A stretch of 48,698 nucleotides of DNA, from contig JALCRR010000012.1 in the NCBI GenBank assembly GCA_022652815.1, forward strand, positions 1-48,698. Direction: 5' to 3'. The notes beneath the pieces were generated by a model. It saw nothing but the letters and a program-made list of their open reading frames with translations, was not told the origin of the DNA and did no database searches. This stretch comes from Oscillibacter sp. (lineage in GTDB: Bacteria; Bacillota; Clostridia; Oscillospirales; Oscillospiraceae). Shown here piece after piece: positions 9,353 through 18,445 of this stretch (positions within the stretch are counted from its first letter, which is position 1; the number at the start of each line of letters is the position of its first letter). Position numbers and translations under genes: made by a program.

Positions 9353-12300
9353 TCAATCCTTTTTACCGTAGATGAAATCATACAGCGTCTGGTACATCTC
9401 CTGGGGCTCAATGGGCTTTGCCAGGTGTGCATTCATGCCGGCAGCTTTGGATTTTTGCACGTCCTCATCAAAGGCGTTTGCCGTCATGGCAATGATGGGC
9501 ACTGTTTTGGCATCCTTTTTGGTCAGATGGCGGATGGAATTAGATGCCTGCAAGCCGTCCATCTGGGGCATCCGGATGTCCATGAGGATGGCGTCGTAAT
9601 AGCCTTCCGGCGTGGTTGTAAACATCTCCAGCGCACGCAGACCATTCTCTGCGTGCTCCACCGTGAAGCCCTTGCACTCTAAAAGCCGCGTGGCGACTTC
9701 CACGTTCAGCGGATGATCCTCCGCCAGCAAAACCCGCTTGCCATCGAATTTGAAATCAGCGGTGACCACCGTCTCCTGCTCCGCCTGTTGGCCAAAGACC
9801 TTCTGGAATGCGGAGATCAAGGTGGATTTAAACATGGGCTTGCTCATCAGAAGATTGACGCCGGCCCGCTTGGCCTCCTGCTCAATAGATGCCCAGTCGT
9901 AAGCTGTCATAATGATGATGGTGACGTCGGGACCCACGATTTTGCGAATTTGCCGCGCCGTCTCAATACCGTCCATTTCTGGCATTTTCCAGTCCACCAG
10001 AATGAGGTCGTAGTACTGTTTGTCGGTCCACTTATGCTGAACCCGGTCCACGGCTTTGCGCCCGCTGTCCACCCATTCTGAGGTGACGCCGATCTCCTTG
10101 AGGGTGATGACCGCCTGTTCACAGACCATCACATCGTCGTCCACCACCAGTGCCTTTAACTGGCTGAAATTATACTGTGTTTTGCTCAGATAGCGGGTGC
10201 GGGATTCCTCCGTGATGCCCAGCTTCACGTCCACCGTAAACTCTGTGCCTGCGCCCACGATGCTGCGTACGCCGATGTGGCCGTCCATCATGTCCACCAA
10301 ATTTTTGCAGATGGCAAGGCCCAGACCCGTGCCGCCATACATGGCGGTGGTGCCGGAGTGCTCCTGCGAAAACGCCTCGAACAGGTGGGGAATAAACTCC
10401 TCCGAAATGCCGCAGCCGGTGTCATTGATGACAAAGCGCAGCACCGCACGGTGCTTGTCCTTTTTCATTTGCCGGACGCTGAAGGTCACCTTGCCGTTGT
10501 GCGGCGTAAATTTAATGGCGTTGGACAGAATGTTGATGACCACCTGCTGAAGTTTCATGGCATCGCCGATGTAGTAATCCTCCACGTTGGAGTCCACAAT
10601 ATTTTCATAGTCCACATCTTTTGCCTTGGCCTGTGTATAGCAAATCGTGTTCACGCCGTTTAAAAACTCTGCAAAGGGTATTTTCTCATTTTTCAGCAGC
10701 ATTTTTCCACTTTCGATGCGGCTCATATCTAAAATGTCGTTGATCAAAGAGAGTAGGAAGCGGGAGGAAATGCCGATCTTTCCGATGCAGTCGGCCACTT
10801 CCTCGTCATTCCCGATAGATTGGGCTGCAATGGTGGACATGCCGATAATGGCATTCATGGGCGTGCGGATCTCGTGACTCATGCGAGAGAGAAAATCGCT
10901 CTTGGCACTGTTGGCCTGTTGGGCGGCAAGCAGAGCAGCCTCCAGCATATTCTGCTGCTGCTTCTGCGCCTCCACCACGTCGGTCACGTCTGTGCGGGTC
11001 ATGACGACCTGCTCCATCTCTTCGTTCAGATATGCGTACTGGAATCTCTTTTTCAGAAGATTTCCGTCACTGTCCACAGCGGTGTAGACAGAGGAAAACA
11101 CGCGCTGGTTTTGTAGGTTTTTCTTGATGGTTTCCGGCATCATGTCGGAAATCGCCCGATCCACTTCCTCCGGAGCAATAATTGCGCGGTTGACCCGCTT
11201 CATCTCCGCCACATAGTCATCGGATGTGGCGGCGGGGAGCATCGTGCGATCCTCGCGTCCCAGATAGGTTTTGATGCGGTTACCGATGAGATCGATGTAG
11301 ACAATAAAGTCGTATTCCAGAGAGGTGACCGTTTCAAGAAGGCCTTCCTTAATTTTCTCCTCGTTGATGTCGTAACTGTACATGAAAGACATCACGTCGC
11401 CGTTTTCCGGGTTCTGATAGGTCTTGACCGTGGTGTTGACCCAGAGAACACTGCCATCGTGGGCCTTGCGGCGATAGTCGATGGAGTAGCTGGTCTCGCC
11501 CTCACTAAATGCCTTCAGCACCCGCTGCCGATTGAGATAATGGCGGATCATGTCCTGCTCTTTTTCGGTGAAGCCGGTGGCAGCAAGCTGCTCAACTCCA
11601 ATTTCATAGGGCGTCCCATCCGCAGAGATGCCAACAGCATCCTTGGCAATGTAGCTCTCCACAATGTTTTGGGTAATGTTGGAACGCACCTTGACAATCA
11701 GCTTGTCGCTTTGTGCTGCCTCAATATAGGCGGATTCTTCCTGGAACTTTCGCTCCATGTCCTTCACGTTGCTGATGTCCACGGCGCAGCCAATGGCGCT
11801 GACCGGCCTGCCGTCCGCAAAGATGGTGGTATAGGTGCAGCGCTTCCAAATGGGCGTGTCATCCGTCAGCAGCAGGCAAATATCTTTTTGCGCCTTTGCC
11901 GCGCCCAGGCTGACCTGCCGGTGCAGTTCACGGTAAGCCTCAATGCTGCCGCTGTGTACTTTTCCCATCTGAATGACACAATCAGGAAAATTTTCCAGAA
12001 TAGGCGGCATGTCGCGAGTCATAGCGCCGTTGGACTGCTCAATGGCGCGTTTTGTGACCATATCATATTCCCAGATATACAGGTTTGAACCGGACAGAGC
12101 CACGTCCAGCTTGGTTCGGTCGATCCGCTGCTGAATTTCCTCGGTCACATCCCGACCCACCGCATAGGCGCGAACGGGTTTTCCGTGGGCGTCGAATACG
12201 TTGGTATAGCTGATGCGCTCGCACCACCACGCATTTGTCCGGGGATTCAGCGTCCAGAAATCGCCGCTGGCAGCCTTTGCACCCTTTTCCAGCTGACGGT

Positions 12301-13402
12301 ACATTTCCGCAAATGCTTTTTGAGAGTCCTTGCGGATGTGCCCGCAGGCGATCAGCGATTCGGGGACGTTTTCCACCACCATATCAAAGCCGTGCTGGGT
12401 ATGGGAGGAATTTGTCTGAACGATAGCATGGCGGGCGTAATCATAAGTCCAGAAGGCAATGTCGGAATTTTCCGTAGCGATCCGGAATTTTTCCTCTTCC
12501 GCCTGCAGGCACTGGTTCAACCGGCGCTTTTCCATCTCCACGGAGATAAAATAGGTCAGGTTCGTGAGAAAACCAATGTCGTTCACATGGATCTCGGGGT
12601 CATCCACGCCAATAAAGCCCTGCAGCTTCCCGCTAAACGAATAGGGCACGGCCAGAAGCCTGCGGACGCCCTGTGCGGTCAACGTGTCATATTCCTCGCG
12701 GCGTTCCGGCAGATCCTTCAGCGTCTCCACGTCCGGAATATGGACATGTCTGCCCGCCTGAAAGTTCTTCATCCATGCGTGCATCGCATCCAGCGGCACG
12801 GCCTGAAGATTCTGCATCTCGGGGGAAACACCCGCGGCGCACTGCTCATAGGAGCTCACGCCAATCTGCTTGTCCCAGTCAAACTCAAAAATATAGGCGC
12901 GCGAACCCAGAAAGTAATTCAGAATGCTTTTCAGCACAAGAGAGAGGGACTCTTCAAAATTTGGGGAGGAGATCAGCTTTTGCGCACAGCTGACAACAGT
13001 ACGCTCGGTTTCCAGACTGATTCGCGTCAGCTCCTGTTGGCGTGATTGCTTGGTCACATCTGTGATGAGGCAGCCGCAGTAGCCATAGGCGATCTGATAG
13101 CACTGCACCATAAGATGCTTGCTTATTTCACAGCTGTACTTGGTAGCCTCGTGATAGTTCCCTTGAAACGCCGTATCGCCGTATAGCTCCAACCACTTGG
13201 GATCTGCGCTGCTGAAAATGGAAGAAAAGCTTTTACCCAAAAGATCTTCCAATCGTATGCCCTCCAGACGGGCAAGCGCCTCGTTCGCGTATTCAAAAAC
13301 AAAATCCTGCGCTTTTTTGCCATCTGTAGTAATCCTTATCACACAAAAAGCAAACGGACTCCTATCATAGATTTCCTTTATGGCATCCTCGCTGAAATTC
13401 AT
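9353..13402 (-). CDS. Hybrid histidine kinase, PAS-GAF-PAS-HisKA-ATPase-REC-REC (1349 aa)
   Basis: Soluble hybrid kinase. Domains in order: PAS-like (about 1-125), GAF-like (about 135-300, with RAYIFEFDWD and RRLLAVPYS), four PAS-like domains (about 305-810), HisKA with SHEIRTPMNAIIG (His843), an ATPase domain (NILSNAIKFTP, DTGCGI, GTGLGL), then two receivers. Receiver 1 has Asp1137 in LVDWKMPEMDG and receiver 2 has Asp1275 in LMDIRMPQMDG. Two tandem receivers are found in some hybrid kinases where one modulates the other. The start ATG overlaps the stop of the upstream TetR gene (ATGA) and its GGAGGA ribosome binding site lies inside that gene, so the two are translationally coupled. Its C-terminal ~50 residues are strikingly close to those of the 631-aa kinase at 19.7-21.6 kb. 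Confidence 0.93.
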   Translation of the reverse strand: MNFSEDAIKEIYDRSPFAFCVIRITTDGKKAQDFVFEYANEALARLEGIRLEDLLGKSFSSIFSSADPKWLELYGDTAFQGNYHEATKYSCEISKHLMVQCYQIAYGYCGCLITDVTKQSRQQELTRISLETERTVVSCAQKLISSPNFEESLSLVLKSILNYFLGSRAYIFEFDWDKQIGVSSYEQCAAGVSPEMQNLQAVPLDAMHAWMKNFQAGRHVHIPDVETLKDLPERREEYDTLTAQGVRRLLAVPYSFSGKLQGFIGVDDPEIHVNDIGFLTNLTYFISVEMEKRRLNQCLQAEEEKFRIATENSDIAFWTYDYARHAIVQTNSSHTQHGFDMVVENVPESLIACGHIRKDSQKAFAEMYRQLEKGAKAASGDFWTLNPRTNAWWCERISYTNVFDAHGKPVRAYAVGRDVTEEIQQRIDRTKLDVALSGSNLYIWEYDMVTKRAIEQSNGAMTRDMPPILENFPDCVIQMGKVHSGSIEAYRELHRQVSLGAAKAQKDICLLLTDDTPIWKRCTYTTIFADGRPVSAIGCAVDISNVKDMERKFQEESAYIEAAQSDKLIVKVRSNITQNIVESYIAKDAVGISADGTPYEIGVEQLAATGFTEKEQDMIRHYLNRQRVLKAFSEGETSYSIDYRRKAHDGSVLWVNTTVKTYQNPENGDVMSFMYSYDINEEKIKEGLLETVTSLEYDFIVYIDLIGNRIKTYLGREDRTMLPAATSDDYVAEMKRVNRAIIAPEEVDRAISDMMPETIKKNLQNQRVFSSVYTAVDSDGNLLKKRFQYAYLNEEMEQVVMTRTDVTDVVEAQKQQQNMLEAALLAAQQANSAKSDFLSRMSHEIRTPMNAIIGMSTIAAQSIGNDEEVADCIGKIGISSRFLLSLINDILDMSRIESGKMLLKNEKIPFAEFLNGVNTICYTQAKAKDVDYENIVDSNVEDYYIGDAMKLQQVVINILSNAIKFTPHNGKVTFSVRQMKKDKHRAVLRFVINDTGCGISEEFIPHLFEAFSQEHSGTTAMYGGTGLGLAICKNLVDMMDGHIGVRSIVGAGTEFTVDVKLGITEESRTRYLSKTQYNFSQLKALVVDDDVMVCEQAVITLKEIGVTSEWVDSGRKAVDRVQHKWTDKQYYDLILVDWKMPEMDGIETARQIRKIVGPDVTIIIMTAYDWASIEQEAKRAGVNLLMSKPMFKSTLISAFQKVFGQQAEQETVVTADFKFDGKRVLLAEDHPLNVEVATRLLECKGFTVEHAENGLRALEMFTTTPEGYYDAILMDIRMPQMDGLQASNSIRHLTKKDAKTVPIIAMTANAFDEDVQKSKAAGMNAHLAKPIEPQEMYQTLYDFIYGKKD

Positions 13403-14082
13403 TTTGGCTGTCCTCCTGCTTTTTTGTCGTCAGAACCGGGGCTTTTATGGCTTGCAAGCCCGGCACGAATGATAGAGAGCTGAATTTCCAGCTGCTCATC
13501 CACATCCACATCTTTGTTAAATTCGGGGTTTATCTTTACCTGAGCCAGCTGCTGAATCACCGCCCGGAAGGAGGGAACCAGAATGGACAGCGCCTGCTCT
13601 TTGACCACTGCAGGATTAATGCTTCCATCCCCAAAACCTTTCTCCAGAGAAGCGCCCATGATCTGATACAGGCTTTCCACATTGTCCATGTATACGTTTA
13701 CGACCTGCTGATCGTGATAACTGCGGGCAACCCACACTTTTACTTCACTTACCAGCAGCAAGATATCCGGACGGCGTCTCAAAACCTCGCCGCGGATGTT
13801 TAAGACGCGGAAAATCTGTTCCATCCCAGAGAGCGCCTGATATTCCGGCGCCGAGATTACCTTACGCAGGTGATCCAGAATTTTGCTTGAGATAAAAGCC
13901 ATATCCTCCAGAACGAGATTGTTTTTTGTCCCGAAGATATTGAGAACCGTCCGATAGACGACTCCTGATTCCCTGGCAATCTGTGCAATCGTGGTCATGG
14001 GAATGCCCTGCAAAATGAACAGTTTTGTAGAGACTTCAATGATGCGTTGGCGATTGACGTCCTTTCTCTCTTCGGATGTCAT
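13399..14082 (-). CDS. TetR-family transcriptional regulator inside the kinase operon (227 aa)
   Basis: The N-terminal ~55 residues form a TetR-type helix-turn-helix (RQRIIEVSTKLFILQGIPMT, IAQIARESGV, TVLNIFGTKNNLV); the rest is an all-helical ligand/dimer domain of typical length. ATG 14082 is preferred over the longer in-frame start at 14151 because GGAGGGG sits seven bases upstream. It lies 74 bases after the c-di-GMP gene and overlaps the following kinase by four bases (ATGA), so it is co-transcribed with the sensors. Family knowledge suggests a repressor released by a small ligand; its target, perhaps this operon's promoter, is an inference. No obvious operator palindrome was found directly in front of the gene. 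The C-terminal tail is lysine- and glycine-rich and looks disordered. Confidence 0.9.
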   Translation of the reverse strand: MTSEERKDVNRQRIIEVSTKLFILQGIPMTTIAQIARESGVVYRTVLNIFGTKNNLVLEDMAFISSKILDHLRKVISAPEYQALSGMEQIFRVLNIRGEVLRRRPDILLLVSEVKVWVARSYHDQQVVNVYMDNVESLYQIMGASLEKGFGDGSINPAVVKEQALSILVPSFRAVIQQLAQVKINPEFNKDVDVDEQLEIQLSIIRAGLASHKSPGSDDKKAGGQPK

Positions 14083-14156
14083 TGTACCCCTCCAAACCGT
14101 GTGCCGCGTATGTCCGCCGGTTTTCTGTACTTTTTGTATGGATGCGCACAACGGGT

Positions 14157-17100
14157 CTATTTTGACTCGTTGATGCGCAATTCCTGGAGCTCCGTTTCAT
14201 CGGTGTACAGCGCATACAGAAGGACGGTGCCGTCCTCTTGCTGCTCGGGCACCACCTGCATCCGAAGCCAGATATAATTTTTCTTTTCTGCGCCCTTGTA
14301 AACGCGGAACACACAATCCACTGGCTCGCACCGGCGCATCGCGCCCGACATCATCTGGCGGACCATTGGGATGTCGGGTTCATAGATCCGATCGATGGAC
14401 AGCTTTTTCGTGTTGTTCAGCAGCGTGTCGTTGTCCCGGTTCACCATTTTCAAAAACTGAGGGCTGTATTGCAGCGTATCCAGCTCTTCTCCATTCCAGC
14501 GATACAGGCACAGCGCGCCGGGCATATTGTTCACAATCGTTTTCAACTCCTGCGCAAGGTGCTGGTTTTTCAGCTCCGCATTCTTCAGCGCAGTGATATC
14601 CGTGAAAACCACGTAAAATTCCGTGCCGGAGGCCGCTGTCTGTCGGTAGCCCATGTCGTGTACCCAACAAAGCGTTCCGTCCCTGCGCTCGATCCGATAC
14701 TCGCAGGAGCCATAGTCGCTCTTCTTGGATAGCTGCTTCACCTCCGCAAGGACATGGTCCCGGTCTTCCCGCCAGATCATTTTGTCAAAGCGGTTTTCAA
14801 ATTTTAAGGAGAATTCCTCCCGGCTGTACCCCAGCATCCGCAGGGTATTCTCACTGACGAAGGTGAATTCCTGCGTTTTTCCGTTGTACCGGATCATTCC
14901 GCCGGGAAGCAGCCTCAGCAGCATCCGCTGGTCGTCGGAGAGCGCCTGCATTTCCCGATAGAGCTTGTTGCGGTCCGTGCTGTCCTGCACGTACTCAATC
15001 CGGGCCATTTTGCTTCCCCAGTCGATCAGCTTGCCTTTGAGCAGAAAGGTGCGGTCTGTGTTCGTCTCCTGGAATTCGTGCTCACAGTATTCGCGGGACA
15101 TCTTTTCCATATGGGTGCAGTGACTGCAGGGGCTCGCATTGCCCCAAATCGCCTCGTAGCACGGTCTGCCCAGACATTCGGCCTTATCCTTGCCGGCCAG
15201 CGTACAGGCCACATCATTCAAATAGTAAATTTCATAGGTCTTGGTATCACATACCACAATGGCGTCGCTGGACTCATCCAGCAGCCAGTCCATGTTGCGG
15301 TAAAGCACATTTTCCGGCAGCACGATCTCGTCGCCGTAGATCTGGGTCCGGTTTTTCCCCAGACGCTTGGCTGTCAGCAGTGCTACGTCCGCATTGTGGT
15401 AGACGGTCTCAAAGCTTGTGCCGTATTTTGGAACCAGACAGGCACCGATGGAGCAGGAGACTGCCGTCTGTTCAATTTGAAAATGAAGTTTTTCCCGCAT
15501 CCGCTCCAGTCGATGAGAAAGCTGTTCGGCATTAAAATCCGCTTTCATGAAAACGGCAAACTCATCCCCGCCCATGCGGCAGATGGTGTCCTGGTCTCGG
15601 AACAGGACTTTCAGCTTGGCCGCCACCGTCTGGATGGCCGTGTCACCGCAGTCATGGCCGTACAGGTCATTGATTTGCTTAAAATCGTCAATATCCAGCA
15701 TGAAGAAAACGGCATTTTTGATTGGATCGTCAGAGAAAAAGTCCTCCACACAGCGTTCCATTTCAGCTCGGTTATGGATGCCGGTGAGGGAATCGGTTCT
15801 TGCCTCCTCCTCCAGCTGCTGCATTTTAGCAAGAATCTGCTTTTCCTGGAGGAGCGTTTGCAGAGTACTGCGGGCCGTGACATTCTGCACGCGGTGGACC
15901 GCAATTTCAGGCTGATAGGGTTTTGGCAGATAGTCGCTGGCCCCCAGAGAAAACACGCGCTTTTCCGCCTCGTCGGACGGCTGGGAAGTGACGATAACGG
16001 GAATTGGCACATACAGCGGATTGGCTCTGAGTTTTTGTAACAATTCATACCCATCCATCACGGGTATGATCAAATCCAGCATGATAATGGCGATCTCATC
16101 AAAATGCTGCTCCACATACGCAAAGGCCGCCTGACCGTTTTCCACTTCCACAATGGTGTAGGCATCACGAAACGTCTCTGCCAGCATAGCGCGGCTAGTC
16201 CTTGAATCGTCCACAATCAGCATGGTTTTTGCATCTGATTTTGTGCTGGCCTCAATATAGTGCTCAGCCCGGTTGCGGTTGATGGAAGTAGTATTCGTCA
16301 GCATTGATTCGATTAAAAGCTTCAAAAAATCCTGCTCCGGCATGGGCTTTGCATAGTAGTAGCCCTGCACATAGGTACACTCCAAATCCCGCAGAATGTT
16401 GATCTGCTCCTGCGTCTCCACGCCCTCGGCCACCACCAGCAGATTCATCCACTTGGCAAGGCTGATAATAAAGCTCAGGATACTGCGCTTGTTTTCCCTG
16501 GCTGTTTCCTTTTGAATGAAGCGGATATCCAGTTTTAAAATGTCAATCGGCAGCTCAGAGAGCATATTGAGGGACGAGTAGCCGCTGCCGAAGTCGTCCA
16601 TCTCAATGATGAAGCCAAGCCGTTTCAGCTCGCCGACCACACGGATCAGCTGCTCAGGGTTCTCTGTATAAGCTGTCTCGGTGATCTCGAGGTGCAGCTG
16701 GCTGGGATGCAGTCCGTGCTTTTTGACGATTGCCAGCATCGTTTGGGGAAGGTCATCCTGATAGATGTCCTTGCGGGACACATTGACCGAAACCGGCACA
16801 TATTTTTGATAGCTTTTGACCCACTGCGCAATTTCTTCGCAGGTCTGATCCCACACATAGCGATCCAGCTCCGTAATAAAGCCGTTTCGTTCAAACAGGG
16901 GGATAAACTCGCCCGGGCTCAAGAACCCAAGCTCCGGGTGATTCCAGCGGACAAGGCTTTCTGCACCCGCAAGGCACTCGCTGCGCAAATCATATTTGGG
17001 CTGAAAATAGATTTCAAACTGGCCTGCCCGCAGAGCCTCGTTCATCACATTGGTGATTTCCTGCTCTCGCAGCAGCCGGCGGCGAATCGAATCGTCGTAA

Positions 17101-17966
17101 TAGGTACAGCAGCTGCGGTACAGCCCCTTGGCGGTATCTGCCGCAAGTCTTGCGCGATCACACATCAGCGTGATGGGCGTGTCGTCCCCGGGCTCCACCT
17201 GATAAACGCCAAATTTCATGGAAATCTGCATGTTCAGCGGATAATTGCTCAGGCGCTTTTCGGAGCTGCTCACCGCACGATTGAATTCCTCGGCGGGGAT
17301 TTCGCCCGGAATCAGGGCATAAAAGGAATCCCCGTGAAAACGGCTGGCGATGCTCGATACCGTTCGGATACTTTTCTGAAGCTTTGAGCCCAAGAACTGG
17401 AGCAGCTGGTCGCCCTCTGCGATACCGAAGCTGTCATTCACCAGCTTGAACCGCTCAATATCCATTGCAAGCAAAGAAAAGGCCTGATCCGGTCTTTGCT
17501 TCAGCTCCTGCGTGACATGGCGATAGAATGCCTCCTTGGTATAAAGACCTGTCAGCGAATCGCGTTCCACTGAAACAAGAGCGCTGCTTGATTCGTGCAG
17601 CTCAATCAAGTTGGCCAACCGCTTTTTTAAAACCTGGGGCTCGTACGGGCGGGATACGAAATCCCGTGCGCCTGCCTCCAGAACCTTGATCTCGGTTTCT
17701 TTCCGGTCAATCTGTGAAGTCACAAGTACCGGGATGGAGGACAGTTCCGGAACCTGCCCCATTGCGTTCAAAACGGCAAAACCATCCATGACAGGCATAA
17801 TGATATCCAACAGGACAGCGGACAGCTGAACGTTCTCCCGCGTCAGAATATCCAATGCGACTTTCCCGTTTTCTGCTTCCAAAAGTTCGTACTGATCCTT
17901 CAGCAGGTTCTTTAAAATCTTTCGATTGATTGCATTGTCATCTACAATCAGTACAGTTTTTTTCAT
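14157..17966 (-). CDS. REC-GGDEF-EAL-REC-GGDEF-PAS-PAS-PAS cyclic-di-GMP signalling protein (1269 aa)
   Basis: First gene of the minus-strand sensory operon. Receiver 1 (1-125) has Asp54 in LDIIMPVMDG. The first GGDEF domain (about 135-295) is degenerate: the active-site loop reads HGDSF. The EAL domain (about 305-560) keeps the phosphodiesterase residues (AESLVRW in place of EAL, VNVS, EITET, DDFGSGYS, LKLD, AEGVET, QGYYYAKP) and so is probably active. Receiver 2 (about 580-700) has Asp in LDLIIPVMDG. The second GGDEF (about 720-885) is intact (MGGDEF) with an RDQD I-site five residues upstream, predicting diguanylate cyclase activity with product inhibition. Three C-terminal PAS domains follow, the first with a CYEAI...PCSHC cluster. 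Both making and breaking c-di-GMP are predicted, under two separate receivers that could take phosphate from the neighbouring kinases (inference). The start has GAGGAGG about nine bases upstream. Confidence 0.93.
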   Translation of the reverse strand: MKKTVLIVDDNAINRKILKNLLKDQYELLEAENGKVALDILTRENVQLSAVLLDIIMPVMDGFAVLNAMGQVPELSSIPVLVTSQIDRKETEIKVLEAGARDFVSRPYEPQVLKKRLANLIELHESSSALVSVERDSLTGLYTKEAFYRHVTQELKQRPDQAFSLLAMDIERFKLVNDSFGIAEGDQLLQFLGSKLQKSIRTVSSIASRFHGDSFYALIPGEIPAEEFNRAVSSSEKRLSNYPLNMQISMKFGVYQVEPGDDTPITLMCDRARLAADTAKGLYRSCCTYYDDSIRRRLLREQEITNVMNEALRAGQFEIYFQPKYDLRSECLAGAESLVRWNHPELGFLSPGEFIPLFERNGFITELDRYVWDQTCEEIAQWVKSYQKYVPVSVNVSRKDIYQDDLPQTMLAIVKKHGLHPSQLHLEITETAYTENPEQLIRVVGELKRLGFIIEMDDFGSGYSSLNMLSELPIDILKLDIRFIQKETARENKRSILSFIISLAKWMNLLVVAEGVETQEQINILRDLECTYVQGYYYAKPMPEQDFLKLLIESMLTNTTSINRNRAEHYIEASTKSDAKTMLIVDDSRTSRAMLAETFRDAYTIVEVENGQAAFAYVEQHFDEIAIIMLDLIIPVMDGYELLQKLRANPLYVPIPVIVTSQPSDEAEKRVFSLGASDYLPKPYQPEIAVHRVQNVTARSTLQTLLQEKQILAKMQQLEEEARTDSLTGIHNRAEMERCVEDFFSDDPIKNAVFFMLDIDDFKQINDLYGHDCGDTAIQTVAAKLKVLFRDQDTICRMGGDEFAVFMKADFNAEQLSHRLERMREKLHFQIEQTAVSCSIGACLVPKYGTSFETVYHNADVALLTAKRLGKNRTQIYGDEIVLPENVLYRNMDWLLDESSDAIVVCDTKTYEIYYLNDVACTLAGKDKAECLGRPCYEAIWGNASPCSHCTHMEKMSREYCEHEFQETNTDRTFLLKGKLIDWGSKMARIEYVQDSTDRNKLYREMQALSDDQRMLLRLLPGGMIRYNGKTQEFTFVSENTLRMLGYSREEFSLKFENRFDKMIWREDRDHVLAEVKQLSKKSDYGSCEYRIERRDGTLCWVHDMGYRQTAASGTEFYVVFTDITALKNAELKNQHLAQELKTIVNNMPGALCLYRWNGEELDTLQYSPQFLKMVNRDNDTLLNNTKKLSIDRIYEPDIPMVRQMMSGAMRRCEPVDCVFRVYKGAEKKNYIWLRMQVVPEQQEDGTVLLYALYTDETELQELRINESK

Positions 17967-18445
17967 AGCCAGCTTCCTCCTCGGGCTTCAGCGGCCCGAT
18001 TTTTTCAAAAGTACGACCCGATCATATACAAATGCACACACAGTGCAATTACTTGGCAAATAAAAAATATTGACGCCGAGATCCCCTCTTTTTCGGTACC
18101 AGACAGCCCCTTGAGTGCGCATTGAAAACCGGCGTTCAAATGATCCAATTTCCTCTGAATGTGCTTTACTTTCCATAGGGTAATCAAGAGCAATCCAAAT
18201 CTGCGTTTTCTACAAAATTCGACAAAAAAGGCGCAAAAATTTTTGAAAAAGCAGTTCAATCAAATAGAACCGGTATAAGAACAACGGATGCACGATGTTT
18301 CGATGACCGGGAAACTCCAGCGAAACTTGAGCGTGGCATACAGCACATTTAGGGCAGTTAACTGCAAGCAACTTGCAATGTTCTTGAAACCGCCTATGAT
18401 CAGCTTCTGAAACAGGCGGTCCGTCAAGCCCAGAATGTGTGGCGC
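17967..18445. other. 479-base intergenic stretch
   Basis: Apart from the candidate promoter near 18021-18048, no convincing gene is visible. Short minus-strand frames (62 and 84 aa) lack ribosome binding sites and family signals. Near 18390-18423 is an inverted repeat ACCGCCT...AGGCGGT with an 18-base loop and no T-tract. A 12-base palindrome GCAGTTAACTGC is near 18356. No c-di-GMP riboswitch consensus was recognised. Confidence 0.5.
18021..18048 (-). promoter_or_regulatory. Candidate promoter of the sensory operon
   Basis: On the minus strand TTGCAC (18043-18048) is separated by 16 bases from TATGAT (18021-18026), placing the start about 45 bases before the ATG at 17966. This is the best sigma-A-like match in the leader, from inspection only. 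Confidence 0.4.

Noticed and set aside
17988-18259. Short minus-strand frames of 62 and 84 codons upstream of the c-di-GMP protein
   Set aside because: No ribosome binding site, no recognisable domain, overlap with the candidate promoter.
18263-18445. A 61-codon open frame that continues in phase after the TetR stop codon
   Set aside because: TetR is already of normal length; the extension has no family pattern and no start signal, so chance is the simplest explanation.
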